A DNA stretch of 64,000 bases, taken from positions 434,001-498,000 of the forward strand of contig NZ_JARXVJ010000001.1 in NCBI RefSeq assembly GCF_029892445.1, given 5' to 3'. Positions 26,999-36,485 of the stretch are shown in pieces. A program made the position numbers and the translations under genes. Position 1 is the first letter of the stretch. Every line of letters starts with the position of its first letter. Under the pieces are notes generated by a model. It worked only from the letters and a program-made list of their open reading frames with translations. It searched no databases and was not told where the DNA came from. Origin of the DNA: Chryseobacterium sp. H1D6B. Lineage in GTDB: Bacteria; Bacteroidota; Bacteroidia; Flavobacteriales; Weeksellaceae.

Positions 26999-29900
26999 TT
27001 AAAAGTTATATCTAACTCCTAACTGAGCCTGGAACCTTGATGCAAACTGATCAATAGTATAAGGCAGTCCCGGAGTGCTGAAGTTATAAGTAGGATCTCC
27101 GGCGGCAGGCTGTCCTGCAGCTACGTTTCCTACTTTGGTTAATCCTACACTTGCTGTAGAGTTAAAGGTATTAGGTACAAAATAAACTTTCCCCCAGTTT
27201 TTATTCAATAAGTTCGTAAGGTTGATGATACTTAATGAAATCTGTATGTTATTTTTAGATTTTGGACTAAGTCTTATTTCATCCATGATTTTGAAATCAG
27301 CTTGTATATTCCATGGTGTAACATCACCATTTCTCTCTGTAAACTTACCTCTTCGTGAGCTTAAATATTTATTGCTGTTGACGAAGTTTTCATAATCTGC
27401 AATCTGCTGTTGTGCAGACACCAAAACATTACCGGCACCATCTTTTATAGGAACAATATATTTCGCTGCTTCCGCGGCATCTTTGAAGATGTAAGAAAGT
27501 CCTGCGGCCTGGCCTGTATTAGCAATTGTACTGTTCACAAATCCCCAAGAGAAAGGATTTCCAGACTGTGCATTAAAATACACATTAGCAGATAATCTAT
27601 TAGATGAAGAAAGATTAACAGAATACCCAACATTAGCCAACACTCTGTTTTTGATCGCAAAATTAGAAGTAGTAAGCTGTGGATTGTTAGGGGTCAGAGA
27701 CTGGTTCATCTGCCAGTTACTTTCCATAGAGTTTCTAATACCATTTGTAATATCTTTAGCATCACCATAAGTATAGGCAACAAAGAAATTAAATCCAAAG
27801 TTATAAGATTTAGAAAGCTGTGCCGTTAAGTTATATCGGTACCCTTCTTTGGTATTGGATAAAAGATAGGCATTAGAGAAATTACTATTGATATTCGTAG
27901 TGTAGATCGGCATTTCATGATTCACATCATAACTGTAATACGTTACATTATCTGTTTTATTCACCTGCTGGAATTTCAGATCGTACAATACTTTTGTATA
28001 AATACCTTCTAAAGTAAGCTTATATCCGGCAACTGTATAATCAACAGCTAATGAACTTCTCCACACTCTCGGCATTTTAAAGTTATTATCAATAAGGTCT
28101 ACCTGTACTTTAGAAGAATTCTGCCATTTCGGGAAATTACCGCTTACCAAAGGATCTCCATTAGCAGCAAGCTGTGCCGCCGTAGGTGCATTATAGTCAT
28201 AACTTCCAAAACCTACCCCGTCATTATAATATGCATATCCTAACCATGCAAATGGAATTCTTCCCACAAAGATACCGGAACCTCCTCTTAATACAACCGA
28301 TCTGTCTTCAGTAACATCCAATGTAAATCCTAGTCTTGGAGAGAAAGTAGGCTTGTTAAGATAATTATTAGTAAGCTGGCTCAGTGGCGTATAAGTATAG
28401 GTATTTCCATAATTAGGATCCGCAGGAGAAGTGGTCACTTTTGGACTTAAAAGAGGTTTATTAGGCAGATCCGTATAATCTACTCTTACTCCTGGTGAAA
28501 GTCTCAATTTTCCTAAATTGATCTCATCCTGGAAATACAAGGAAAGAAGATTAACTTTATATTGAGCATAAGGATTATTGAAAATAGTCTCTCTGCTGTC
28601 TCCGTTGAATGGATAAGTCCCTCTTATTCTTGCCGGATTAGCATTATAAAAATCATTTAAACTCTTGTAAGAAATTCTTCCGTTAAGAGCATTTACAAAA
28701 CCATAGTCAATATTGTATAACTCATTATGGGTTCCTAATAAGAAAGTGTGAATCCCTGTTTTATAGGTTAGATTATCTGTAATTTCAAAAGTCTTCTGTT
28801 TCATATTGAAAACAGTAGCCTCTCTGTCATTTCCTAATAAAAGAGTCCCTCCGTTATACGCTATTTCCACCTGTGGAAACATCGCATTAGAAGAAGTAGG
28901 ATCCCTATAATCATGGATAGAAGAATATCCTAATACTAAATTATTATTCCATTTATCATTAAAACGGCTTTTTAATTCTAATGTGGTAGAAGAAGAGGTG
29001 TTCTTCTGAATGTAGTCCATACTAGAAAATCTGAAATTCGCGCCGTCTCTTTCAAGGTTTGAAGCTTGTGAGAATACCGTATTGTTTTTAATCGATAAGG
29101 TATGTTTATCATTGATCTTCCAGTCTAATTTATTGAAAAGTTTAGAACTTTCGGAGAAATTATTGTACTGGTCAAAACTTCCTACATTGAAATTATATTT
29201 ATTTTTCACAAAATCAGAGATCTGCTGTGCCACAGCATCAGTGATTAATGCATTAGGATCGTTGGCATTATAGAAAACAGGATCTGTTCTTTTGGTGTAT
29301 TCCATATTGGTGAACAAGAACAATTTATCTTTTACAACGGGAAGCCCTACTCTTCCTCCGTAAATAAAATCTTCAAAAGAACTCGGCATTTTTGAATTGT
29401 CGCCGATTCTGTTGTTTCCGGTAATAGAAGCATTTCTTCCATAAACATATAAAGATCCGGTAATATCATTACTTCCGCTTCGGGTAACTGCATTGATGCT
29501 TCCACCCAAGAAATTCCCCAGCTTTACATCATAAGGAGCAATATACACCTGCACATCCTGAATAGCATCTAAACTGATCGAGTTTGAACGTGTACTGCTT
29601 CCAGGCATTCCTGAAGTTCCTGTCTGTCCTCCTAAAGAAGGGCTGAAACCAATCGCATCATTATTAATAGATCCGTCAATGGTAACGTTGTTATAACGGA
29701 AGTTGGTTCCGTTAAAAGAGTTGTTAGCACTCTGCGGAACCAGTTTTGTAACATCCTGAATTCCTCTGTTGATATTAGGAAGTCCGGCGATCTGAGCCTG
29801 GCTGATTCCTACTCCGTTTTTTACAACGGTTCTTTTAGAAGTAAGTTTCACCTCATCAATTACCTTCTCCCTGTTATTAACTTCCACTACCGGCAGATCA

Positions 29901-30184
29901 TTATTCCCCAATGAAAGCTGAATATTTGTGTTAGAGTAAATGACTTGTGAACCGTCTGAAACCTCAATCGTATAAGGTCCTCCCGGCTGTAAGTTATCTA
30001 AGCTGAACTGCCCCTTACTGTTGCTTTTTGTTTCAAAAGTACTGTTAGTAGGTACATGCACTACTTTTACAGTCATTTCGGAAGTGATTCCTTTTAACCG
30101 GCCAAAAATCTTAGAGCTGGTTTCCTGTGAAAATGCAAACCCAAAGGACAATAAAGCAAAAGCACAGATAATTTTTTTCTTCAT
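26999..30184 (-). CDS. Oar-like TonB-dependent outer-membrane receptor
   Basis: The 1061-residue protein has a signal peptide (KIICAFALLSFGFAFSQ), a carboxypeptidase-regulatory-like beta domain (residues 25-105), a plug domain (about 115-240, with GISQAQIAGLPNINRGIQD and GSINAVTRSGSNDITGS) and a 22-strand-type barrel ending QAQLGVRYNF, with the terminal aromatic residue expected for outer-membrane insertion. Oar proteins act as receptors or export/adhesion platforms in Bacteroidota and myxobacteria. No SusD partner is adjacent, so a glycan-uptake role is not supported. Confidence 0.92.
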   Translation of the reverse strand: MKKKIICAFALLSFGFAFSQETSSKIFGRLKGITSEMTVKVVHVPTNSTFETKSNSKGQFSLDNLQPGGPYTIEVSDGSQVIYSNTNIQLSLGNNDLPVVEVNNREKVIDEVKLTSKRTVVKNGVGISQAQIAGLPNINRGIQDVTKLVPQSANNSFNGTNFRYNNVTIDGSINNDAIGFSPSLGGQTGTSGMPGSSTRSNSISLDAIQDVQVYIAPYDVKLGNFLGGSINAVTRSGSNDITGSLYVYGRNASITGNNRIGDNSKMPSSFEDFIYGGRVGLPVVKDKLFLFTNMEYTKRTDPVFYNANDPNALITDAVAQQISDFVKNKYNFNVGSFDQYNNFSESSKLFNKLDWKINDKHTLSIKNNTVFSQASNLERDGANFRFSSMDYIQKNTSSSTTLELKSRFNDKWNNNLVLGYSSIHDYRDPTSSNAMFPQVEIAYNGGTLLLGNDREATVFNMKQKTFEITDNLTYKTGIHTFLLGTHNELYNIDYGFVNALNGRISYKSLNDFYNANPARIRGTYPFNGDSRETIFNNPYAQYKVNLLSLYFQDEINLGKLRLSPGVRVDYTDLPNKPLLSPKVTTSPADPNYGNTYTYTPLSQLTNNYLNKPTFSPRLGFTLDVTEDRSVVLRGGSGIFVGRIPFAWLGYAYYNDGVGFGSYDYNAPTAAQLAANGDPLVSGNFPKWQNSSKVQVDLIDNNFKMPRVWRSSLAVDYTVAGYKLTLEGIYTKVLYDLKFQQVNKTDNVTYYSYDVNHEMPIYTTNINSNFSNAYLLSNTKEGYRYNLTAQLSKSYNFGFNFFVAYTYGDAKDITNGIRNSMESNWQMNQSLTPNNPQLTTSNFAIKNRVLANVGYSVNLSSSNRLSANVYFNAQSGNPFSWGFVNSTIANTGQAAGLSYIFKDAAEAAKYIVPIKDGAGNVLVSAQQQIADYENFVNSNKYLSSRRGKFTERNGDVTPWNIQADFKIMDEIRLSPKSKNNIQISLSIINLTNLLNKNWGKVYFVPNTFNSTASVGLTKVGNVAAGQPAAGDPTYNFSTPGLPYTIDQFASRFQAQLGVRYNF

Positions 30185-30210
30185 ATTTTTTTTACTTCTA
30201 TTTCTGGGAG

Positions 30211-30218
30211 CAAAATTA
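30211..30218 (-). promoter_or_regulatory. Candidate -7 box (TAATTTTG) of the Oar-like gene
   Basis: The minus strand reads TAATTTTG, fitting TAnnTTTG, 26 bp before the ATG at 30184. The rest of the 209-bp gap to the DUF72 gene is A/T-rich without a clear signal. Confidence 0.45.
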
Positions 30219-30393
30219 TGTTCCTAAAACATGAAGTATGGTAACATAAAATTAACATTGTGTAACATAATGTTTAACATTTCCTTAAAAAAAACTTAAT
30301 CAAATTGTTAGATTATTCTTACATTTATTTGTTTCACCCTATAATAATCGTTGAAAAAAAATTCTTAATTTTAAAAAATTAAATACACCGCAC

Positions 30394-31284
30394 ATGAAAT
30401 TCGGACAAGTAGAAGATCCTTCCAAAATAGATTTTACACTCCCAAAAGATCATCCCAGAACAAAAGAAATTTTAAGCCAGAACAAAAAAGGACTTGAAAA
30501 TATATCGATCGGCTGTGCAAAATGGAACAAAACAGATCTTAAAGGATTTTATCCTAAAGGAACAAAAGATGAATTAACCTATTACGGAACACAATTTAAT
30601 TCCATTGAATTAAATGCTACATTTTATGGAATGCCTACTCCAGAACAGGTCATAACATGGAAAGAGAAAACTCCTGAAGATTTCAAGTTTTTCCCTAAGA
30701 TCACCAATACAGTCTCTCACTTCAGAAGATTAATTGACGTCACAGAACCTGTGACACAGTTTGCAACATCTGTAATTAATTTTGGGGACAAGCTGGGAAT
30801 GGTCTTTCTCCAGCTTCATGATAATTTTAAACCAAAAGATTATGACAGATTAGAAAAATTCGTAAAAGAATGGCCTAAAGAAGTTCCTTTAGCAATTGAG
30901 CTGAGAAATACAGAATGGTTTACAGATGAAGAAATATTTAATACTACCTGTGAGCTTTTTGAAGCACACCAGATCACAAACATCATTGTAGATACCGCAG
31001 GAAGAAGAGATATGCTTCATATGCGCCTTACAACTCCCAATGCATTCATCAGATATGTAGGAGCCAATGCAGAAAGTGACTATGAAAGATTAGACGACTG
31101 GCTGAAGCATTTAACAAAGTGGAAAAAAGAAGGACTTCAAAACTTATATTTCTTTGTTCACCAGAATATTGAAAAAGCATCTCCTCTATTATCAGCCTAT
31201 CTGATAAAAAAAATGAATGAGGAATGGAAAACTGATCTTCCTGAACCAAAAATGGCCGCTGAAAATACAGCTACCTTATTTTAA
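30394..31284 (+). CDS. DUF72 (YecE-like) family protein
   Basis: The 296-residue protein has the DUF72 barrel signatures ISIGCAKWNKTDLKGFYP, YYGTQFNSIELNATFYGMP, FKFFPKITNTVSHFRRL, LQLHDNFKP and LAIELRNTEWF, and ends with the YFFVHQNIEKASP segment. The fold is TIM-barrel-like and the role is unknown; a nuclease or phosphate-ester function has only been suggested. It is a single-gene unit followed by a very strong terminator. Confidence 0.88.
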   Translation: MKFGQVEDPSKIDFTLPKDHPRTKEILSQNKKGLENISIGCAKWNKTDLKGFYPKGTKDELTYYGTQFNSIELNATFYGMPTPEQVITWKEKTPEDFKFFPKITNTVSHFRRLIDVTEPVTQFATSVINFGDKLGMVFLQLHDNFKPKDYDRLEKFVKEWPKEVPLAIELRNTEWFTDEEIFNTTCELFEAHQITNIIVDTAGRRDMLHMRLTTPNAFIRYVGANAESDYERLDDWLKHLTKWKKEGLQNLYFFVHQNIEKASPLLSAYLIKKMNEEWKTDLPEPKMAAENTATLF

Positions 31285-31327
31285 ACAAAATCCACTATTA
31301 ACATCAATAATAGTGGATTTTGTTTTT
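31284..31327 (+). terminator. Strong terminator after the DUF72 gene
   Basis: A perfect 17-bp stem (31284-31300 with 31308-31324, 7-base loop) starts at the last base of the stop codon and is followed by T residues; it can also serve the convergent gene on the minus strand. Confidence 0.85.
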
Positions 31328-31341
31328 ATAAAGTATATTCT

Positions 31342-31935
31342 TTATTTCTTCTTTTTAAAAAGTAATACTAAATTAAGAAACAATAAAAGAAAATCTAAAG
31401 TAACCCAGATTCCCAGCTTTATATTTTCATAATTATAAGCCTCAACCTGCTTTTTAGCAACATCAGAAAGCCTAACACTCTGGTTTATATAATTTCGGAT
31501 CTCAACGATCTGATCTATATTTTTATTAGGAACGGAATGCTGAGAGAAATACACCAGATTTTTCTTCCCTAAATATCCTACGATCCAGTACTCATTGGAT
31601 TTATCCATTTTAAGATGTTCAGTTCTATAATATTCAGGACGGATCTTTCCGATATGTTTAGCTTCCAAAATCCCATTTTTATCAGGATCATTCACGTTGA
31701 TGACATAAAAATCTAACGTCTGGGGAAGTTTATTAACAACCTGCAGCGACAGCGAGTCATTTACAATTCCTACTACGCTTTTTTTGATGAACCAATATGT
31801 AAAAATAGAGATAGAGAAAATAAGAACTGAAATACGGAAAAGTTTTGCCCATTCAGCCCGCCTTCCCGATTTTATTTTAGATAAAACCAGAGACAGAATT
31901 GAAGCTAAAAAAATAATGATAATTATGAATGTCAT
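31342..31935 (-). CDS. Membrane protein of unknown function
   Basis: This 197-residue protein has two N-terminal membrane helices (IIIIIFLASILSLVL; ISVLIFSISIFTYWF), an extracytoplasmic domain of about 110 residues and a C-terminal helix ([17 protein letters not shown]). I recognise no family motif. Its -7 box is at 31944-31951, leaving a predicted leader of only a few bases. It is divergent from the beta-barrel gene with overlapping promoters. Confidence 0.7.
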   Translation of the reverse strand: MTFIIIIIFLASILSLVLSKIKSGRRAEWAKLFRISVLIFSISIFTYWFIKKSVVGIVNDSLSLQVVNKLPQTLDFYVINVNDPDKNGILEAKHIGKIRPEYYRTEHLKMDKSNEYWIVGYLGKKNLVYFSQHSVPNKNIDQIVEIRNYINQSVRLSDVAKKQVEAYNYENIKLGIWVTLDFLLLFLNLVLLFKKKK

Positions 31936-31943
31936 ATTGAGTA

Positions 31944-31969
31944 CAAAGATACTTTATTATCTATATTTG
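31944..31969. promoter_or_regulatory. Overlapping divergent -7 boxes
   Basis: TATCTTTG on the minus strand (31944-31951) and TATATTTG on the plus strand (31962-31969) are 10 bp apart. Each promoter's upstream part would coincide with the other's -7 box, so polymerase could occupy only one at a time. Confidence 0.55.
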
Positions 31970-31994
31970 TGCTCATTTTTTAAAACCTTTAACT

Positions 31995-33230
31995 ATGAGA
32001 AAAACTTTTTTATTTCTTTTATTATCCACTACTGCTGTTATTAATGCTCAGATTAAATTTGAAAAGGGCTATATCATCACAAGTGATAATAACCGAAAAG
32101 AAGTACTGATTAAAAACGCCGCTTGGGCAAACAATCCAGAAGCTTTCACCTACAAATCTGATGAGAATTCTAATGAATCGACAGGAAATCCTCAAAACAC
32201 AAAAGAATTTGGAGTTTATGGATATGCAAAATACATAACTTATAAGGGATCTATAGATTATTCTTCTGACAACCTTTCTGAACTTTCATCCAGTGCTGCA
32301 CCAGAATTCAAAGAAAGCACTGTATTTCTAAGAGAACTTGTCTCTGGCGACAAAATTCTGTATTCATATAAAACGCAGCGTTCAGCTACTTATCTTTATG
32401 CGGATTCTGCATCCAATATCCAGCCTTTAATTTATAAAAAATACCATCCTGAAGGTAATGAAAATCAGGTTGCTACTAATGAAAGCTATATCGAACAGTT
32501 AAAAACTATTTTCAAAGATGATGCTGATGCAAAATCAATGGCTGTAAAAACAAGATACAGCGAAACAAGTCTTATCAAAATATTTAAAGTTCATAATGCC
32601 AAGTCAGAAACTGCCTCAAACGACCAGTTTGAAACTAAGCCTACCTCTTTAAAGTTTAATTTAAGTATAAGACCTGGGATTAACTTCTATTCGCCTTTAA
32701 AAATAGATAATATGTTTGGAAATCAAGATTTTCCATCAAAAACTAATTTTAGAATAGGTATCGAAGCAGAGCTTGTACTTCCTTTTAATAAAAACAAATG
32801 GGCAGTATTATTAGAACCTACTTATTCAGCTTATACAAATAAAAAGATGAGCATTCCTGCTAATGATGATCTGTATACCATAAAAATGGAAGGCTATTCT
32901 TTTATCAGCCTTCCAATAGGGATAAGACATTATATGTATTTAAATAAAACGTCTAAGTTATTTATCAATGGTCAATTAAATGTTTTAACATTAAAAACGG
33001 GTAAGGGTAAAAATGTAGATCTGGACTATGACGGCTTTGTTTTTGACAGATCAAATCTATCATCATCTCAATCCTTTAACAGCTTTTCTTTTGGAGCAGG
33101 TTATACTTACAATAACAAATATACTGTTGAGTTTAAATATACTGCAAACAGTGATATTACTGAAAATGGAGCACCGCAAACTGCATCCATTAAATACACT
33201 TCAATAATTCTAGGTTATAATATTTTCTAA
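31995..33230 (+). CDS. Outer-membrane beta-barrel protein of unknown function
   Basis: The 411-residue protein has a signal peptide (RKTFLFLLLSTTAVINAQ), an N-terminal domain of about 200 residues describing KGYIITSDNNRKEVLIKNAAW, and a C-terminal PorT/OmpW-like barrel (LSIRPGINFYSP through TASIKYTSIILGYNIF) ending in Phe, as expected for outer-membrane insertion. Similar Bacteroidota proteins are sometimes mislabelled tRNA modification GTPase; no GTPase motif exists here. Its stop overlaps the convergent HD-hydrolase stop by 4 bp. Confidence 0.8.
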   Translation: MRKTFLFLLLSTTAVINAQIKFEKGYIITSDNNRKEVLIKNAAWANNPEAFTYKSDENSNESTGNPQNTKEFGVYGYAKYITYKGSIDYSSDNLSELSSSAAPEFKESTVFLRELVSGDKILYSYKTQRSATYLYADSASNIQPLIYKKYHPEGNENQVATNESYIEQLKTIFKDDADAKSMAVKTRYSETSLIKIFKVHNAKSETASNDQFETKPTSLKFNLSIRPGINFYSPLKIDNMFGNQDFPSKTNFRIGIEAELVLPFNKNKWAVLLEPTYSAYTNKKMSIPANDDLYTIKMEGYSFISLPIGIRHYMYLNKTSKLFINGQLNVLTLKTGKGKNVDLDYDGFVFDRSNLSSSQSFNSFSFGAGYTYNNKYTVEFKYTANSDITENGAPQTASIKYTSIILGYNIF

Positions 33231-33871
33231 TCTACATTCCATTCTTTGTAAAACTGGTCGAGGAAAAGCAGCATATAATTATGTCTTTCCTCGGCTATTT
33301 TTTTTCCTTCATCCGTATTCATCAGATCTTTTAAAAGCAGTAATTTTTCATAGAAATGATTGATCGTAGTCCCATTAGATTTTTTGTATTCGTCTTTTGA
33401 CATCCTAAGCTTTGGCTCTATATCAGGATGATACATCAGGTTATTTTTAAAGCCTCCAAAATTGAATGTCCTTGCGATCCCAATAGCCCCGATAGCATCT
33501 ATACGGTCGGCATCCTGTACAATTTTAAGTTCTATCGGAAGATTTTCAGGTACTTCCCCCCTATTTTTAAAAGATATATTTTTGATAACAAATAAAACCT
33601 GGAGGATCACATCTTCGGGTACCTTCTGGCTTTCTAAAAAGTCTCTTGATATCTTTAATGCTAAGGTCTCATCACCATCATGAAATTTAGGATCTGCAAT
33701 ATCATGAAGCAGTGCCGCAAGTTCTACCACATCTTGATTACATTCTTCAGCAGCTGCTATTTTTTTTGAAAGTTTCCATACTCTTTCAATATGAAACCAA
33801 TCATGGCCTGCTTCTGCTCCTTCTAACTGTTTCTTTACAAATTCTACCGTGTTGTCAATTGTACTTTTCAT
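33227..33871 (-). CDS. HD-domain phosphohydrolase (YedJ-like)
   Basis: The 214-residue protein has the HD metal ligands HDWFHIERVWKLSKKI (early His-Asp), LAALLHDIADPKFHDGDE and a later VQDADRIDAIGAIGIARTFNFGG. YedJ-like members hydrolyse phosphate esters or nucleotides; the physiological substrate is unknown. Its start overlaps the stop of the alpha/beta hydrolase gene by 4 bp, indicating translational coupling. Confidence 0.9.
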   Translation of the reverse strand: MKSTIDNTVEFVKKQLEGAEAGHDWFHIERVWKLSKKIAAAEECNQDVVELAALLHDIADPKFHDGDETLALKISRDFLESQKVPEDVILQVLFVIKNISFKNRGEVPENLPIELKIVQDADRIDAIGAIGIARTFNFGGFKNNLMYHPDIEPKLRMSKDEYKKSNGTTINHFYEKLLLLKDLMNTDEGKKIAEERHNYMLLFLDQFYKEWNVD

Positions 33872-34713
33872 TTATCTGTTAATTCGTTTAAAATAATATC
33901 CCAAAGCTTTTTATTGTAGCTCCTAAAAAAATTAACGTGTCCTATTTCTCCTTTTTCAGATTCTGAGGTTTGTATTAGCCGGTAAGTCGGTTTAAGATTA
34001 GGGTAAGTATCATTTAATAAACTCTCCACTCCTTTCTCTGTGAGCCACACATCATCTTCTGCCCGAATTACAAATACTTTCTGCGTTAATTTTTTAGAAT
34101 AATCATCAATTTCTTCCAGTAATCTGTTGGTTGATTTCTTATTCAAAATTAAGGTTCTCCAGTCATAAGCGCAATTTTTTGGAAGACTTTCTCCTAACCC
34201 GAACCAATGTGCTGGAAAATAACCCAATAGTTGTGTAGTTACAGGCTGTGCAATCCCAAAACCGAGATAAGCTTCAATTTTAGTCTTGAATTTTAAATTT
34301 CCAACGAAGGCATTTTGTGTTCCTACAAAAATAAATTCCTCAAATATTTCAGAGTCTTCATTCATTCCTAAAATCAATGCTCCTACTGAATGCCCTAAAC
34401 AGTATTTTTTATAGTCTGAAAATCGGGTTCTGATATACTGTGTAAGTGTTTTATAATCTTTAGATCCCCAGATTCTCATTGAGGCATTAAATCCTCTCAT
34501 TTTTTCAGGTTTTGAAAGACCGATACCACGGTAATCATAGGTAATAACGGTAAATCCCTGTTCTGAAAAAAATTGTGCAAAAGAGAAGTAAACCTGCTGC
34601 TTTACTCCAGTAGCTGCATTGATCAGTAAAACTTTCTGACTGCTTTTTTCCGGTACAAAAATGTGGGCGGTAATAGAAAGATTATCTTGAGTCTTGAGAA
34701 TTAGTTTTTCCAT
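33868..34713 (-). CDS. Alpha/beta-fold hydrolase
   Basis: The 281-residue protein has the nucleophile elbow CLGHSVGALILG (Ser near residue 111), an oxyanion-side strand VLLINAATGVKQ, YDYRGIGLSKPEKM, and a late Asp (RAEDDVWLT) and His (EIGHVNFF) that complete the triad. The substrate is unknown; the fold covers esterases and lipases. It ends 4 bp into the HD-hydrolase gene and is separated from the upstream kinase by a terminator. Confidence 0.88.
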   Translation of the reverse strand: MEKLILKTQDNLSITAHIFVPEKSSQKVLLINAATGVKQQVYFSFAQFFSEQGFTVITYDYRGIGLSKPEKMRGFNASMRIWGSKDYKTLTQYIRTRFSDYKKYCLGHSVGALILGMNEDSEIFEEFIFVGTQNAFVGNLKFKTKIEAYLGFGIAQPVTTQLLGYFPAHWFGLGESLPKNCAYDWRTLILNKKSTNRLLEEIDDYSKKLTQKVFVIRAEDDVWLTEKGVESLLNDTYPNLKPTYRLIQTSESEKGEIGHVNFFRSYNKKLWDIILNELTDK

Positions 34714-34725
34714 ATTTTTTCCAAA

Positions 34726-34754
34726 AAAATATCCACTTCAAAAGTGGATATTTT
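34726..34754 (-). terminator. Terminator after the PfkB kinase gene
   Basis: AAAATATCCACTT and AAGTGGATATTTT pair around a 3-base loop; on the minus strand a run of T follows. Confidence 0.75.
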
Positions 34755-34804
34755 CTTTATAATTCGTATGTTAATTGTTAACTTTCGATATGTAGCAAAT
34801 AATG

Positions 34805-35695
34805 TTAGGAAAAGAAATCTGACATTCTTGGAAGTCCTGTCTGTGAACCTTTCTTACCTGCAACTCTTGCAGACACTTCATTTCCAAATTTCACACAATC
34901 TTCAATAGGATTGCCGTGGCACAATGCAATGGCGAATCCGGATGTAAAAGCATCTCCCATTCCCATTTTATGAACAGTAATATCTGTATCGTTTCGGTAA
35001 TACCTCATTTCTGTTCCATCAAAATAAACAGTAGAATTGGTATCATCGCGTACAAATACTTTATTGAAGTATTTTTTAAGAACTTCTTCTCGCTGCTCTT
35101 CCCCAAAAACAATATATAATTCGCTGCTTTTCGCTACTACGAAATCAACGTTATTTAATATTTCTTCACTTAATCTCGCTGCCGGCGATGCATAGAGTCC
35201 TATTTTCTTGCCATATTTTTTGGCTTTTTTTATCGTATATTCTATCACATCCATAGAAACTTCCAGCTGAATAAGAACGAGATCAACGGTATGAAAGTAT
35301 TTATCTGCCGCATCCACATGTTCCTTATTTAAGCAGTTATTAGCCGCCGGAACAACCACAATAGCAGCATTTCCACCAGAAGTCGTTACATAAGCCGTTC
35401 CTGTAGCTTCTCTATCGGTCTCATATACAAATCCTACATTTACATTCTCTCCTACCATATTCCTCATGATCTGCTGTCCCAGAGGATCCATGCCCACACA
35501 GCCTATAAAATATACACTGGCTCCTAATCTTGCGGCTGCCACAGCCTGATTGGCTCCCTTTCCTCCGAAATAACTGTCGGAATTAGTTGCGATAACAGTT
35601 TCATTGGAAACAGGAAGTTTTTCGGTCTCTAAAACCAAATCTATTGAGGAACTGCCTACAACTATAATTTTGGGTTGGGCTGCTGAGAATTTCAT
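34805..35695 (-). CDS. rbsK: PfkB-family sugar kinase, probably ribokinase
   Basis: The 296-residue kinase has the family start VVGSSSIDLVLETEKLP, the GGKGANQAVAAARLGA signature and the catalytic region HKMGMGDAFTSGFAIALCHG, where the Asp is the base. The G-K-G-A-N-Q-A form favours ribokinase, which makes ribose-5-phosphate. No ribose transporter or ribosidase lies beside it, so substrate is inferred from sequence only. A TAATTTTG box at 35719-35726 is the likely promoter. Confidence 0.82.
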   Translation of the reverse strand: MKFSAAQPKIIVVGSSSIDLVLETEKLPVSNETVIATNSDSYFGGKGANQAVAAARLGASVYFIGCVGMDPLGQQIMRNMVGENVNVGFVYETDREATGTAYVTTSGGNAAIVVVPAANNCLNKEHVDAADKYFHTVDLVLIQLEVSMDVIEYTIKKAKKYGKKIGLYASPAARLSEEILNNVDFVVAKSSELYIVFGEEQREEVLKKYFNKVFVRDDTNSTVYFDGTEMRYYRNDTDITVHKMGMGDAFTSGFAIALCHGNPIEDCVKFGNEVSARVAGKKGSQTGLPRMSDFFS

Positions 35696-35718
35696 TGTGT
35701 TTATAGTATTTATTTATA

Positions 35719-35726
35719 CAAAATTA
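35719..35726 (-). promoter_or_regulatory. Candidate -7 box (TAATTTTG) of the PfkB kinase
   Basis: The minus strand reads TAATTTTG, fitting TAnnTTTG, 23 bp before the ATG at 35695. Confidence 0.45.
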
Positions 35727-35763
35727 AAAAACAGAATACGGGTTTAAAGATAATTAACTTTAA

Positions 35764-36399
35764 TTAACTAATCTCAATAAATTCTGTTATTATCTTTACC
35801 GGCATATCACTCTTATTATAAGCAATATAGCTGGCATAAAAACCTTCTCCATATCCAGTTTCAAAAGCAAAAACAGTCCCGGGATGCTCTTCTGAAGGCT
35901 TTAAAAAAGCATACTGGTCTATTGCTCCATTTTCATCAAAAAAATAATCATGGAAAAACTCTTCGTAGATACCCATGAAGTCTACTCCTTTGCTGTGATA
36001 CAGCTTTTTTTCCAAATGATTAAGCTGGTCCTGAGTATCTATATCCATGAAGCATCCCATCCCGCTTTCTACAGGATATCCAAAAACTTCCCCTTCAGCA
36101 AGATCTTTAATATGCTGGTCTTCAGTAGTTGCCATTTTCCAGGCTGTAATCTCAGAATCATCAAAAACAATTTCAGCGTAAGCTACACAATTACTTTCTC
36201 TTTCTTTATGTAATAAAACTGAGAAATCACCTTTCGGGAATTCTGTAGAAAAAGGCTTCATATCATTCGTAATCAATGGATCGCAGGCAACAAGCCGTCC
36301 GCTGGAAAGATAGATCTTACCCACTTCAAAGCTCTCCAAAAGCGGACTCTCTACAAAGTTTTTTGAGAACAGCTTTTGTATGTTTTCTATATGTGTCAT
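35764..36399 (-). CDS. DUF4241-family protein
   Basis: The 211-residue soluble protein resembles DUF4241: an N-terminal KIYLSSGRLVACDPL, a middle VESGMGCFMDIDTQDQLN and a C-terminal TVFAFETGYGEGFYASYIAY. Function is unknown; related proteins are found as stand-alone genes and near polymorphic toxins, but no toxin gene is nearby. It lies between valS and the PfkB kinase gene on the same strand. Confidence 0.72.
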   Translation of the reverse strand: MTHIENIQKLFSKNFVESPLLESFEVGKIYLSSGRLVACDPLITNDMKPFSTEFPKGDFSVLLHKERESNCVAYAEIVFDDSEITAWKMATTEDQHIKDLAEGEVFGYPVESGMGCFMDIDTQDQLNHLEKKLYHSKGVDFMGIYEEFFHDYFFDENGAIDQYAFLKPSEEHPGTVFAFETGYGEGFYASYIAYNKSDMPVKIITEFIEIS

Positions 36400-36414
36400 T
36401 TAGTCTTCTATTTA

Positions 36415-36456
36415 AAAAATTGCCAGGCTATAATTTAATTCGGCCTGACAATTTTT
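36415..36456 (-). terminator. Terminator after valS
   Basis: On the minus strand AAAAATTGTCAGGC pairs with GCCTGGCAATTTTT (one G-T wobble), followed by T residues, 30 bp after the valS stop. Confidence 0.75.
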
Positions 36457-36485
36457 ATCAAATTATTATTTTAAAATAAAACTGC

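Noticed and set aside
30394..31284. DUF72 gene as a sugar isomerase
   Set aside because: The fold is barrel-like, but the specific DUF72 motifs are present and no isomerase catalytic set can be seen.
35764..36399. DUF4241 gene as part of a toxin-immunity locus
   Set aside because: No toxin-like or polymorphic repeat gene lies nearby; neighbours are housekeeping.
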